Shown in pieces: positions 16,057 to 24,693 of a stretch of 64,000 nucleotides of DNA. The notes under the pieces are model-generated. The model ran no database searches. It had not been told where the DNA came from and saw only the letters and a program-made list of their open reading frames with translations. The position numbers and the translations under genes were made by a program. The stretch spans positions 248,001 through 312,000 of the forward strand of contig JACKLP010000002.1 in assembly GCA_024235875.1 (NCBI GenBank), written 5' to 3'. Numbering within the stretch: the stretch's first letter is position 1; each line of letters begins with the position of its first letter. The DNA is from Burkholderiaceae bacterium (GTDB lineage Bacteria; Pseudomonadota; Gammaproteobacteria; Burkholderiales; Burkholderiaceae_E).

Positions 16057-16440
16057 ATGTTCTCTCACGTGATGATCGGAACCAACAACCTGGAAAAGGC
16101 CAAGGCCTTCTATGACGCGCTGCTCGGGACCCTGGGCGTGCCACCCGGCATGGTCGACCGTCACCGCGTGTTCTGGCGCACCAAGACCGGCACTTTCGCC
16201 GTCACCTTGCCGATCAACGGGCAGGCCGCCACCTTCGCCAATGGCGGCACCCTGGGCTTTGCCTGCGAATCGCCCGAGCAGGTCGACGCCTGGCATGCGG
16301 CCGGCTGCGCGCATGGCGGCACCAGCTGCGAAGAGCCGCCGGGGGTGCGCGAGGGGGCGGCCGGGCGCTTGCACCTGGCCTACCTGCGCGATCTCGACGG
16401 CAACAAGATCTGCGCGCTGTATCGCTATCCGCGCGCCTGA
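16057..16440 (+). CDS. VOC (glyoxalase/bleomycin-resistance fold) family protein
   Basis: A 127-residue single VOC unit beginning MFSHVMIGTNNLEKAKAFYDALL, with a C-terminal LRDLDGNKICALYRY, where a metal-ligand Glu would normally follow the DPDGN-type motif. The first His (H4) is present, but the terminal ligand position reads Cys-Ala rather than Glu, so an enzymatic role is uncertain. AAAGG precedes the ATG. It is followed by a perfect inverted repeat and then azlC. Confidence 0.85.
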   Translation: MFSHVMIGTNNLEKAKAFYDALLGTLGVPPGMVDRHRVFWRTKTGTFAVTLPINGQAATFANGGTLGFACESPEQVDAWHAAGCAHGGTSCEEPPGVREGAAGRLHLAYLRDLDGNKICALYRYPRA

Positions 16441-16444
16441 CCCC

Positions 16445-16466
16445 GGGGGCGGCCACGGCCGCCCCC
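16445..16466. terminator. Perfect GC inverted repeat after the VOC gene
   Basis: GGGGGCGGCC (16445-16454) and GGCCGCCCCC (16457-16466) are perfect inverse complements with a 2-nt centre, 5 nt after the VOC stop codon. No T-run follows, so it may act as a processing or attenuation hairpin rather than a true intrinsic terminator. azlC starts 18 nt later. Confidence 0.4.
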
Positions 16467-16483
16467 GCCAGCCCGGAGCATCG

Positions 16484-17167
16484 ATGAGCACTCCGTCGCA
16501 CCGCGCGGACATTCGTCGCGGCATTCGCGACGCGTTGCCGATGGCCGCCAGCACCTTGCCCTGGGGCTTGGTCTTCGGCCTGCTCGCCCAGCCGGTGTTC
16601 AGCCTGCTCCAGACCTTCCTGATGAGCGGCTACGTGTTCTCGGGCACGGCGCAGTTCGTCGCGATCGAACGACTCGCGGCCGGGTCCGGGCTGGCCGCGA
16701 TGTTGCTGGCGGTGTTCGCCGTCAACGCGCGCTATCTGCTGCAGGGCATCACCTTGTGGCCGTTCCTGCGCGAGCACGGCGCGGCAAGCCGGGTGGGATT
16801 GCTGTTCTTTCTCACCGACATGAGCTGGGCGCTGAGCCTGCAGCGCTTGCAACGCGGCGAAGTCGGGCTGGGCTACTTCTTCAGTGCCAGCGTGACGATC
16901 TATCTCGGCTGGCTGCTGGGCAGCCTGGTCGGTTGGTTCGTCCCCGTGCCGCTCGAGTACTCGCGCGTGCTGGGCCTGGATTTCGCGGTCGCCGCCGTGC
17001 TCATCGGCATGGCCGGCGCGCGCTTCGCGGGCCGCGCGAGCCTGCTGCCGTGGGCGGTCACGCTGGCGGTGGGGGCGCTCACCTGGCGGTGGTTGCCCGG
17101 CAGCACCTACATGATCGCGGGGGGCGTGGCCGGTGCCTTGACGGGGGCCTGGCGTGACACCCGATGA
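16484..17167 (+). CDS. azlC: AzlC-family branched-chain amino acid exporter, large subunit
   Basis: A 227-residue membrane protein with about six hydrophobic segments. The N-terminal RRGIRDALPMAASTLPWGLVFG, the central SGYVFSGTAQFVAIERL and NARYLLQGITLWPFL are standard AzlC landmarks. It works with AzlD as a two-component exporter of branched-chain amino acids and analogues. ATG 16484 has GGAG 5 nt upstream. azlD overlaps its 3' end by 14 bp. Confidence 0.92.
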   Translation: MSTPSHRADIRRGIRDALPMAASTLPWGLVFGLLAQPVFSLLQTFLMSGYVFSGTAQFVAIERLAAGSGLAAMLLAVFAVNARYLLQGITLWPFLREHGAASRVGLLFFLTDMSWALSLQRLQRGEVGLGYFFSASVTIYLGWLLGSLVGWFVPVPLEYSRVLGLDFAVAAVLIGMAGARFAGRASLLPWAVTLAVGALTWRWLPGSTYMIAGGVAGALTGAWRDTR

Positions 17168-17459
17168 GCGCTTCGTGTGGGTCGCGATCGGCGCGATGGG
17201 CGTGGTGACCTTGCTGACCCGCGTCGGCGGTGTCTACCTGGGCCGCTTCATGCCGACGACACCCTTCTGGCGTCACTTCCTGGATCACCTGCCGGCCACC
17301 CTGCTGCTGGCGATCGCGGTCCCCACGGTGTTCGGCGGCGAACCGGCGCAGACGCTGGGCGCGATCGCCACCTTTGCGCTCGCCACCCGGCGACTCAACC
17401 TGGTCGTGACGATGGCCGGCGGCATGGCGGTCGTGGCCGCGCTGCGGGCGCTGGGCTGA
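17154..17459 (+). CDS. azlD: AzlD-family small exporter subunit
   Basis: This 101-residue protein with three to four hydrophobic segments has the AzlD signature VTLLTRVGGVYLGRFMP followed by LDHLPATLLLAIAVP. It starts with GTG 17154 inside the end of azlC, in a different frame, implying translational coupling and equal expression of both subunits. The stop abuts the convergent protease gene without a gap. Confidence 0.9.
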   Translation: MTPDERFVWVAIGAMGVVTLLTRVGGVYLGRFMPTTPFWRHFLDHLPATLLLAIAVPTVFGGEPAQTLGAIATFALATRRLNLVVTMAGGMAVVAALRALG

Positions 17460-18683
17460 TCAGCTGCCGGGCTCGAGCACCACGGCGGTGTCGCGGGTGC
17501 GGCCTTCGCGCCATACCCGCACCTTCACCCGGCTGCCGATGCGTCGTTCGTCGAGGATCGCGTTCATCTCGGCGATCGTGTCGATGGGCTTGCCGTCGAT
17601 CGCGGTCACGATGTCGCCGGGCACGATGCTGCCTCGGCGGGTGAGCTGCGCGCCGCGCAGGCCCGCCTTCGCGGCCGCGGACCCCTTGGCAACCTTGAGC
17701 ACGGCCACGCCCTGCACGCCCAGTTCGCGCGTGATCAAGGTGTTCAGGTCCTCGTCGTAGCCGAAGCCGAGCGACGGTCGAAGGTAGTGGCCGTTTGCGA
17801 TCAGTTGAGGCACGACCCGGTTGACGGTGTCGGCGGGCACGGCGAAGCCGATGCCTGCGCTGGTGCCCGATGGGCTGTAGATGGCGGTGTTCACGCCGAT
17901 CAGGCGGCCGGCCGAGTCCAGCAGCGGGCCGCCCGAGTTGCCGGGATTGATCGCGGCGTCGGTCTGGATCAGGTGCTGGATCACGACGCCGCGCTCCTCG
18001 CTCGGCAACGACCGGTCGAGCGCCGAGATGATGCCGGTGGTCAGCGTGAAATCCAGGCCGAAGGGATTGCCGATCGCGATCACCGACTGACCGACGCGCA
18101 GCGTCGAACTCTCGCCCAGCGGCAACGGTGGCGGCGGGCGCCGGCCGGTGTCCACGCGCAGCACCGCCAGGTCGTGCGACGGGCTGGTGCCCACCAGGTC
18201 GGCCTGCAGCACGCGGCCGTCGGCCAGCCGCACGCGGGCCTGGTTGGCGCCCTCGATCACATGGTGATTGGTCACGACATGCCCGGCATCGTCCCAGACG
18301 AAGCCCGAGCCCGTGCCCCGGGGCACGCTGAAGGCATTGCGCGTGAACGGATCGATGACTCGATTGGCCGTCGAGATGTAGACGACCGAACGCTTGGCCT
18401 GCTCGAACAGGGCGACCAGCCGCGTTTCCTCGGGGGTCAGCGGCCCGCGCGGCGTGACGGCGCGTGGCAGCGCCACGCGCGCGGTGTCGCGCGCGAGGGC
18501 GGATGCGCCGGCGGCGGCCAGCGTCGCGACCAGGACCGACAGGATCGTGTTTCGCACGGCCGCGCGACATCGGTTCACCGACCGGGCGGCCGTGCGGTGC
18601 ATGGCGCACGGTCGCGCACGATCGCGTCGCCCAAAAGGCGGGTCGGTTCGATGCGGCGGGCGGTGCAAGGATCGGGCGATCAT
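17460..18683 (-). CDS. Trypsin-like serine protease with PDZ domain (DegP/HtrA family)
   Basis: The protease domain shows all three catalytic motifs: VTNHHVIEG (His), SPSHDLAVLRV (Asp) and DAAINPGNSGGPLL (Ser). One PDZ domain follows (about residues 315-400), with VPGDIVTAIDGKPIDTI. There is only one PDZ, as in DegS and MucD-like short forms. A hydrophobic segment (ILSVLVATLAAAGASALA) near the N-terminus indicates export or anchoring in the periplasm. ATG 18683 overlaps the pfk stop as ATGA, with GGAGA directly before it. ATG 18602 is an alternative giving a shorter, more normal signal peptide. Confidence 0.9.
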   Translation of the reverse strand: MIARSLHRPPHRTDPPFGRRDRARPCAMHRTAARSVNRCRAAVRNTILSVLVATLAAAGASALARDTARVALPRAVTPRGPLTPEETRLVALFEQAKRSVVYISTANRVIDPFTRNAFSVPRGTGSGFVWDDAGHVVTNHHVIEGANQARVRLADGRVLQADLVGTSPSHDLAVLRVDTGRRPPPPLPLGESSTLRVGQSVIAIGNPFGLDFTLTTGIISALDRSLPSEERGVVIQHLIQTDAAINPGNSGGPLLDSAGRLIGVNTAIYSPSGTSAGIGFAVPADTVNRVVPQLIANGHYLRPSLGFGYDEDLNTLITRELGVQGVAVLKVAKGSAAAKAGLRGAQLTRRGSIVPGDIVTAIDGKPIDTIAEMNAILDERRIGSRVKVRVWREGRTRDTAVVLEPGS

Positions 18684-19837
18684 TCTCCGAGGCAGATGCC
18701 GAGGTCACGGGCGGTACAGATGGTATCGCCCAGCGGCGGCACGCGCTTGAGGCGGCGGATGGCCCGGGCGAGCGGTACCAGTCGCACGCCCGGCGCCCCG
18801 AGCGAGACCATGACGCCGCTCTCGCCGGCTGCCAGCGCGCGCACCGCGGCGCCGCCGAATCGCAGGGCGATCAGTCGATCGAAGGTGGTGGGGTGACCGC
18901 CACGCAGCAAGTGGCCCAGAACCGTGGCGCGGGTTTCTTCGCCGGTGAGCGTGGCGAGGTCGGCCGCCAGTTGCTCGCCGATGCCGCCCAGGCGCTCGGC
19001 GCGACCCACGCGGCGCTCGCGTACCAGGTGCGCGCCGCCCTTGGGCTTGGCGCCCTCGGCGACCACGACGATCGCATACGGATGCCCGCTCGCATAGCGG
19101 GCCCGGATCGCCGCGGCCACCTTCTCGATGTCGTAGTCGATCTCGGGGATCAGGATGACATGCGCGTCCGACGACAGCCCGCTGTGCAGTGCGATCCAGC
19201 CGACATAGCGCCCCATCACCTCGACCACCATCACGCGCCGGTGCGACAGCGCGGTGGCATGAAGTCGATCGATGCACTCGGTGGCGAACGAGACCGCCGA
19301 GTCGAAGCCGAAGGTCACGGCCGTGTGTTCGAGGTCGTTGTCGATGGTCTTGGGCACGCCCACCACGGGCAGGCCCATGTCGGCCAGCCGCTTGGCGATA
19401 CCCAGCGAGCCGTCGCCACCAATGGCGACCAGCGCATCGATGCCGGCGCGCCGGATCCGGCCCAGCAGTTCCTCGCCACGGTCGCGTTCGACCCATTCGC
19501 CATTGCGCTGGCGGCACGGGTAGGCGAAGGGGTTGCCGGCATTGGTCGTGCCCAGGATGGTGCCGCCCAGCTTGGTGATCGGACGCACCTGGTCCACGTC
19601 GAGCTTCAAAAGGCCGCGGGCGCGCTGGGTGGGATCGAGCAGGCCGTCGTAGCCATTGCGGATGCCGACGCACTCCCAGCCCCGGTGGCGCGCGCTCATC
19701 ACCACGCCACGGATCACCGCGTTCAGGCCGGGCGCGTCGCCGCCGCCGGTGGTGATGCCGATGCGTCGGATCGTGGCGGGCTTCGGGGCGGGCGGTGTGC
19801 CGGTACGCGCCGGTGCCGCGTTGCGGACCTGGGCCAT
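18680..19837 (-). CDS. 6-phosphofructokinase (ATP/PPi-type group with PKTIDND)
   Basis: A 385-residue PFK. The phosphoryl-donor loop reads TTGGGDAPGLNAVIRG, the second glycine loop AIGGDGSLGIAK, and the catalytic loop VPKTIDNDL; MGRYVGWIALHSGL and PEIDYD are further family blocks. Classical ATP-PFKs combine GGDGS with PGTIDND, and PPi-PFKs combine GGDD with PKTIDND; this protein has GGDGS with PKTIDND, the mixed pattern seen in other long PFK clades, so the donor is not certain from sequence. ATG 19837 has GGAGA 6 nt upstream. The gene overlaps the downstream protease gene by 4 nt. Confidence 0.9.
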   Translation of the reverse strand: MAQVRNAAPARTGTPPAPKPATIRRIGITTGGGDAPGLNAVIRGVVMSARHRGWECVGIRNGYDGLLDPTQRARGLLKLDVDQVRPITKLGGTILGTTNAGNPFAYPCRQRNGEWVERDRGEELLGRIRRAGIDALVAIGGDGSLGIAKRLADMGLPVVGVPKTIDNDLEHTAVTFGFDSAVSFATECIDRLHATALSHRRVMVVEVMGRYVGWIALHSGLSSDAHVILIPEIDYDIEKVAAAIRARYASGHPYAIVVVAEGAKPKGGAHLVRERRVGRAERLGGIGEQLAADLATLTGEETRATVLGHLLRGGHPTTFDRLIALRFGGAAVRALAAGESGVMVSLGAPGVRLVPLARAIRRLKRVPPLGDTICTARDLGICLGE

Positions 19838-19924
19838 GGATCGTCTCCGGGTGCGTGCGCGAGCGCACCCGCGCACCGGGTCGCGGAAGTTCGCGACGAT
19901 AATAGGTAGCCAACGGAGGAAACG

Positions 19925-20491
19925 ATGCAACGACATCCCCGGCTTCACGCCTTCAATTTCTGGAAATGGATCGACGAGAACGAGGCGCTGCTCAAGCCGC
20001 CGGTGGGCAACAAGCTGCTGCACACCACCGAGGGCGGCATGATCGTGATGGTCGTGGGCGGTCCGAACACGCGAGTCGACTTCCACGACGACCCGGTCGA
20101 GGAGTGGTTCTACCAGGTGCGCGGCGACATGGTGCTGAAGATCGCCGACGACGGCCGCATCTACGACCTGCCGATCCGCGAGGGCGAGGTCTTCCTGCTG
20201 CCACCGCATACGCGCCACGCGCCGCAACGTCCGCAGCCGGGCTCGATCGGCATCGTCGTGGAGGCGCCGCGCTATCCCGGCATGAAGGAAGGCTTCGAGT
20301 GGTATTGCTTCGGTTGCGAGTCGCTGGTGCACCGCGTCGAGGTGGAACTGAGCGGCGCGCAGGGCATCGTCGACCAGTTGCCGAAGATCTACGATGCCTT
20401 CCACGCCGACCAGGCCGCGCGTACCTGCCCCAGGTGCGGCACCGTGCATCCGGGCAAGGGCAAGCCGCCCGAGGGCTGGGTGACGCTCTGA
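19925..20491 (+). CDS. nbaC: 3-hydroxyanthranilate 3,4-dioxygenase
   Basis: HAAO opens the ring of 3-hydroxyanthranilate on the way from tryptophan to quinolinate/NAD or to 2-aminomuconate degradation. The 188-residue cupin has the Fe ligands in TRVDFHDDPVEEWFYQ (His and Glu) and HTRHAPQRP (His). The bacterial rubredoxin-like C-terminal site is present, with CFGC and CPRCG cysteine pairs. AGGAAA precedes the ATG. No other kynurenine-pathway gene is nearby; it is divergent from pfk and followed by a YihY gene. Confidence 0.95.
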   Translation: MQRHPRLHAFNFWKWIDENEALLKPPVGNKLLHTTEGGMIVMVVGGPNTRVDFHDDPVEEWFYQVRGDMVLKIADDGRIYDLPIREGEVFLLPPHTRHAPQRPQPGSIGIVVEAPRYPGMKEGFEWYCFGCESLVHRVEVELSGAQGIVDQLPKIYDAFHADQAARTCPRCGTVHPGKGKPPEGWVTL

Positions 20492-20504
20492 GCGAGGCTG
20501 CACG

Positions 20505-21572
20505 ATGAGCTGGCTGCGTCGCCTGCCGCTCGGTCCCCTGCGGCCGGTGGGCCGCGTGCTGGTCGCCGCCGTCACCGGCTTCATCGCCGATGCGGTGCCA
20601 CGCAAGGGCGCATCGGTGTCGTACTACGCCTTGTTCTCGATGGCGCCGTTGATCGTGGTCGTGCTGTCGATCGCGGCGCTGGTCATCGATGCCGAATCCG
20701 TGCGAGCGCACCTCCTCGCCGAGGTCAGCGCGCTGGCGGGCAGCGAGAGCGCGGGCGCACTCGATCGCCTGCTCAATGCCGTCGCGCGCAAGGAGTCCGG
20801 GCTGGTGGCCGGCGCGATCGCGCTGCTGGCGACGGCGCTCGGTGCGAGCGTGGTGGTGGTGGAGCTCAAGGCCGCGCTCGACGGCGTGTTCGGTTTCGAG
20901 CGTGCGGATCGCCCGCGCGAGAGCATCAAGCGCCTGATCGGGGCGCGGCTTCGCAGCCTGACGTTCATCATCGCGGTGGCCTTCCTGCTGATGACCACGC
21001 TCGCGCTCAGCGCCACGGTCTCGGCGCTGTCCAAGTCGCTGGTGTGGGTCGACTGGAGCTGGCTGCTGCGGGTGATCGACATCGTGCTCGGCATCGGGGT
21101 GGCGTCCACGTTGTACTTCTTCCTGTTCAAGTTCTTCCCGCAACGCCCGCCACCGAAGCGCGCGGCGGCGATCGGCGCGATCTCGGCCGCGGTCTTGTTC
21201 GCGATCGGCAAGCACCTGATCGGCCTGTATCTGGGCTATGCCGGCACGGCCTCGGTGTTCGGCGCCGCCGGCTCCATCGTGGTGCTGATGATCTGGGTCT
21301 ACTACAGCACGCAGATCCTGCTGTTCGGCGCGGAAATCGCGAAGGCCGTGGCCAGTGGAGCCGCCAATCGACCCACGGACGATGATCTCGACGACGACTT
21401 CGACGACGATGGGCTGGGGCCGCGCGCATTCGGGTCGTCGGGGCAGCGGCTGGCGGGGCCAGTGACGGCGCGTCGGCCGCACGGACGCCTGGAGCGGATC
21501 TATCCGGGCGATCTCGAGGGGGCGGAGGTGATCGACCTGGGGGTGTTCGAGCCGCCGTCAAGCCGCCGGTGA
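20505..21572 (+). CDS. YihY/BrkB-family inner-membrane protein
   Basis: The 355-residue protein has about six membrane helices with the family blocks KGASVSYYALFSMAPLIVVVLSIAALV near the N-terminus and IVVLMIWVYYSTQILLFGAEIAKAV near residue 275. A hydrophilic acidic tail (DDDLDDDFDDDG) follows, longer than in E. coli YihY. The biochemical function of the family is unsettled; the old annotation as RNase BN is not supported by the fold. It starts 13 nt after nbaC. Confidence 0.9.
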   Translation: MSWLRRLPLGPLRPVGRVLVAAVTGFIADAVPRKGASVSYYALFSMAPLIVVVLSIAALVIDAESVRAHLLAEVSALAGSESAGALDRLLNAVARKESGLVAGAIALLATALGASVVVVELKAALDGVFGFERADRPRESIKRLIGARLRSLTFIIAVAFLLMTTLALSATVSALSKSLVWVDWSWLLRVIDIVLGIGVASTLYFFLFKFFPQRPPPKRAAAIGAISAAVLFAIGKHLIGLYLGYAGTASVFGAAGSIVVLMIWVYYSTQILLFGAEIAKAVASGAANRPTDDDLDDDFDDDGLGPRAFGSSGQRLAGPVTARRPHGRLERIYPGDLEGAEVIDLGVFEPPSSRR

Positions 21573-21604
21573 CGGCGCCATCGTGCCTTCGTCGACGACA
21601 ACGA

Positions 21605-22408
21605 TCAGGGCAGGCTGGACGTCAACGTGTCGGCCGAGCGCTTCATCGTCCGCAAGATCGTCTGCTCCCATGTCGCGTCGGACGCCCGATTGACCTGGCT
21701 GCTGAGGTTCAGCGCGCCGATGATCGTTGCGTCGTGGCCTCGCAGCGGAACCGACACGGCGACGAGGCCGATCTCGAGTTCTTCGCGCGCGATCAGATGA
21801 CCGTCGCGTCGGCAATGCCGGATCGAAGCAAGGATGTCTTCGATGCGAGTCAGCGTGTGCGCCGTGAATTGGCGCCGGTCCATTTGCTGCAGTAACGATC
21901 GAGCCCGGTCTTCCGGGAGTTCCGAGAGCAGCACTCTGGCGGCAGACGATGCATGCAAGGGCAGCTCGCCATCCGGTGTGCCCAGGACCATGTGTCGGCC
22001 GGCGGCGTTCGAGCGGGCGATAGTCAGGACCTTCTTGCCCGACCACACCGAGATCGAGACGGTTTCGGACAGCTCGATCGACAAGGCATCGAGGGCCGGC
22101 GTCAGGCGGCTTCCCCAGCCGTGGCTCGAGAGAAACGCGTGACCCAAGGAGAGCACCTGCGGTGTCAACTCGAAGCTGCGGCCTGTCTGCCGGGCGTAGC
22201 CCAGTTGCACCAAGGTCATCACGAGCCGTCGCGCGACCGCGCGGTCGACCCCGGTTGCGGTCGCCAATTGCGACAGCGTCATGCGGGGTGCGTCGGCGTT
22301 GAACGATTCCAGCAGGCGAAGCCCGCGCGCGAAAGTGGATGCGAATGCGTCCGGCATCTTGGTATCCGATCCCGTCTGGTGTTGGTCGTCCCCTTGACTT
22401 CGGGCCAT
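21605..22408 (-). CDS. IclR-family transcriptional regulator of the adjacent ABC/oxidoreductase operon
   Basis: Residues about 20-85 form the IclR winged helix (FARGLRLLESFN, LATATGVDRAVARRLVMTL). The effector-binding half carries GTPDGELPLHASSAARVLLSELPED and EELEIGLVAVSVPLRG, both standard. Divergent orientation and the paired operators 17-52 bp upstream (22425-22460) argue that it controls both itself and the transporter operon. The start at 22408 has no clear ribosome binding site; ATG 22357 is a possible shorter start that keeps the whole HTH. Confidence 0.9.
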   Translation of the reverse strand: MARSQGDDQHQTGSDTKMPDAFASTFARGLRLLESFNADAPRMTLSQLATATGVDRAVARRLVMTLVQLGYARQTGRSFELTPQVLSLGHAFLSSHGWGSRLTPALDALSIELSETVSISVWSGKKVLTIARSNAAGRHMVLGTPDGELPLHASSAARVLLSELPEDRARSLLQQMDRRQFTAHTLTRIEDILASIRHCRRDGHLIAREELEIGLVAVSVPLRGHDATIIGALNLSSQVNRASDATWEQTILRTMKRSADTLTSSLP

Positions 22409-22424
22409 CGAAGCGACGACACTG

Positions 22425-22460
22425 TGTGCGAATAACGCTCAAGTGTGCGCATATCGCACA
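22425..22460. promoter_or_regulatory. Tandem IclR-type operators
   Basis: TGTGCG-catat-CGCACA (22444-22460) is a perfect 6-5-6 palindrome. TGTGCG-aataa-CGCTCA (22425-22441) has the same arrangement with one mismatch. The copies are 19 bp apart, that is, about two helical turns on one DNA face. They lie between the divergent IclR gene and the solute-binding protein gene, matching the multi-site binding mode of IclR dimers. Confidence 0.75.
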
Positions 22461-22479
22461 GAATAGGGGAGACATCCAG

Positions 22480-23748
22480 ATGAAGTCAAAAGCGATTGCG
22501 CTCGGCGGGCTGCTGGCCGCGGCGGTACTTGGCAGTCAGGCCTCGGCGGAAACCCTGAAGCTTTGGACCTTCCTCAATCCGAACGGGAAGAATGGTCGCG
22601 AGGTCGCCCTCAAGCAGTTGATCGACCGCTATCAGGCGGCCAATCCGTCGGTGAAGATCCAGGTCGAGCCGCAGGTCTGGAGCGAACTGACCAAGAAGTT
22701 CGTCCTGGGCGCGAACCTGGGCAAGGCGCCCGACATCGTTTTCACGCACGGCAACAATCTCCGCCTGCTGGCCGAGTCGGGGGCGGCTGCCGATCTCGAT
22801 GCGCTGATCGTCAAGAAGTGGTCGGCTGCCGATGCGAAGGACTTCCTGTACGACGGCCTGCTGCAGAAGGCGCGAGTCAACGGCAAGCTCATGGGCGTGC
22901 CGGTCTTTCCGTTTGCCACCGTCTTGTACTACCGCAAGGATTTGCTGGAGAAGGCGGGCAAGAGCGCAGCCGACCTCAAGACCTGGGACGGATTCGTGGC
23001 CGCGATGAAGGCAGTGGGCTCCGAAACGGTTTCGCCCATGACGATTCCGCTCAGTCCTGATCGCACCACGCAAACGCCCTTCCTGACCCGTCTCCTCGAC
23101 AGACAGGGCCGAGTCTTCGACGACAAGTGCAAGCCCATGCTCGCCACGGACGCCGCTGCCGAGGCGTTGAAGTTCCAGGTCTCGCTTTTCAAGGATGCCA
23201 AGCTCGCATCGCGCGAGGACATCAGCCGCAATCTAGATGACTCCTGGGATCTCTTCCTGGCCGGACGCGCTGCCGCCATCCTGAACGCGTCGACGCGCGC
23301 GGGCCAGGTCGCGAAGAAGGCGAGTTGGAACGCGGCCGGCCTCGGAATCGGCGCGCTGCCCGGCATCTCGGCCGGCAAGGCGGGCCCTGCCGTTGCCAAC
23401 GCCTGGTTCATCTCGGTATGGGAGAAGTCACCCAACCGCGCCGCCGCCGCTGCCTTCGTCGACTATCTGGTGGGCCGCGACGGCGCGCAAGCGTGGGCGC
23501 TGATCGGCGGGCAGCCGCCCTTGCGTGCTGCGGTTCTGAACTCGGCCGAACTGGCAGCGCCGAAATACGATCTGGTCCGCCAGATCGGTTCGGCGATCTC
23601 CGCGGCGACGGCGGACCTGCCCGCGGAGTGCCGGGCGGATCGAGTCTATGCCGATCTGAACGAAGCGACCCAGGCGGTCCTGACCCAAGGAGTGCCGGTG
23701 GCCAAGGCGCTTGCCGATGCACAGGCCAAGGCAGCGGCACGCAAGTGA
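22480..23748 (+). CDS. ABC transporter extracellular solute-binding protein (sugar type, family 1)
   Basis: The 422-residue product has a signal peptide (MKSKAIALGGLLAAAVLGSQASA) followed by ETLKLWTFLNPNG. The core has the MalE/UgpB-type layout: NPSVKIQVEPQVWSELTKKF, APDIVFTHGNNL, GVPVFPFATVLYYRKDLLEKAG and a C-terminal hinge region. It delivers the substrate to the two permeases downstream. AGGGGAGA precedes the ATG. The substrate cannot be read from the sequence; the co-encoded oxidoreductase suggests a sugar derivative or polyol acid. Confidence 0.92.
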   Translation: MKSKAIALGGLLAAAVLGSQASAETLKLWTFLNPNGKNGREVALKQLIDRYQAANPSVKIQVEPQVWSELTKKFVLGANLGKAPDIVFTHGNNLRLLAESGAAADLDALIVKKWSAADAKDFLYDGLLQKARVNGKLMGVPVFPFATVLYYRKDLLEKAGKSAADLKTWDGFVAAMKAVGSETVSPMTIPLSPDRTTQTPFLTRLLDRQGRVFDDKCKPMLATDAAAEALKFQVSLFKDAKLASREDISRNLDDSWDLFLAGRAAAILNASTRAGQVAKKASWNAAGLGIGALPGISAGKAGPAVANAWFISVWEKSPNRAAAAAFVDYLVGRDGAQAWALIGGQPPLRAAVLNSAELAAPKYDLVRQIGSAISAATADLPAECRADRVYADLNEATQAVLTQGVPVAKALADAQAKAAARK

Positions 23749-23808
23749 TTCGGCTCGAATGCCAGGGGCGCGGCGCGCGCGTCGCATCCCCTGCTCGATG
23801 AGCTTGCC

Positions 23809-24693
23809 ATGACCCAGGCGCCCCCTCGGCAACGCAAGCTATTCCCCTGGGGGTACATCGCGCCGCTGTTGCTGCTGGAGGCGGGTTTCGTCTTCACGCC
23901 CTTGCTGCTCGCGGCGGCGGTCAGCTTCCAGAACTACGACTATTTCCGACCCGGCGGTTGGGTCGGCTTCGACAACTACGCCTGGGCACTCGGCAACCCC
24001 GAGTTTCTGAAGGCGGTCGTGGCCACGACGATCTTCACGGTCTTCGCGACCGGCTTGACCTTCTTTGCCGGCTTCGGCCTGGCGATGCTGTTCGAGCGCG
24101 ACAACCGGCACAGCGTGCTGATGCGCACCGTGGTGTTGATCCCGTACTTCATTTCCATGCTGGTCGGCTCCTTGCTGTTGCGCTGGGTGTTCTCGGAAGA
24201 CGCGGGCCTGGCGACGCTTGCGTTCAAGGCGCTGGGCATCACGCCGTTCAGCATCCTGGCCGAGCCCCGCTCGGCGATGGTCGCCCTGGTGGCCAATGCG
24301 ATCTGGCGCGACTCGGCGTTCGCGATGATCCTGCTGCTTGCGGGCCTGAAGAGCATTCCGCCGAGCCTCCTGAATGCAGCCCGCGTCGACGGCGCTTCCT
24401 ACTTCTACGCATTCCGACGAATCGTCATTCCGCTGATGCGGGTGCCGATCCTGATCACGCTCGTTCGGCTCACCTTGTTCTACATGAACGTATTGACCTT
24501 TCCGCTGATCCTCACGGGTGGAGGGCCCGGTGGTGCGACCGAGACGGTCGTGCTCTGGATGTATCGGCGTGGTTTCGAGGACTACGCGATCGGCAAGGCC
24601 AATGCGATCGCGCTGCTCGTGCTCGTGGTGAACGTGATCCTGGTCGTGAGCCTGATGCTCCTGTTTCGACGGCGTAGGGCGGCCGCGGCATGA
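23809..24693 (+). CDS. ABC transporter permease, MalF/UgpA type
   Basis: A 294-residue inner-membrane protein with six hydrophobic segments. The conserved EAA loop that contacts the ATPase is LNAARVDGASYFYAFRRIVIPLM. PFPLIL-type and GGPGGATETVVLWMYRRGF blocks near the end are typical of the first permease in carbohydrate importers. Its 3' end overlaps the next permease gene by 4 nt (ATGA). Confidence 0.92.
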   Translation: MTQAPPRQRKLFPWGYIAPLLLLEAGFVFTPLLLAAAVSFQNYDYFRPGGWVGFDNYAWALGNPEFLKAVVATTIFTVFATGLTFFAGFGLAMLFERDNRHSVLMRTVVLIPYFISMLVGSLLLRWVFSEDAGLATLAFKALGITPFSILAEPRSAMVALVANAIWRDSAFAMILLLAGLKSIPPSLLNAARVDGASYFYAFRRIVIPLMRVPILITLVRLTLFYMNVLTFPLILTGGGPGGATETVVLWMYRRGFEDYAIGKANAIALLVLVVNVILVVSLMLLFRRRRAAAA

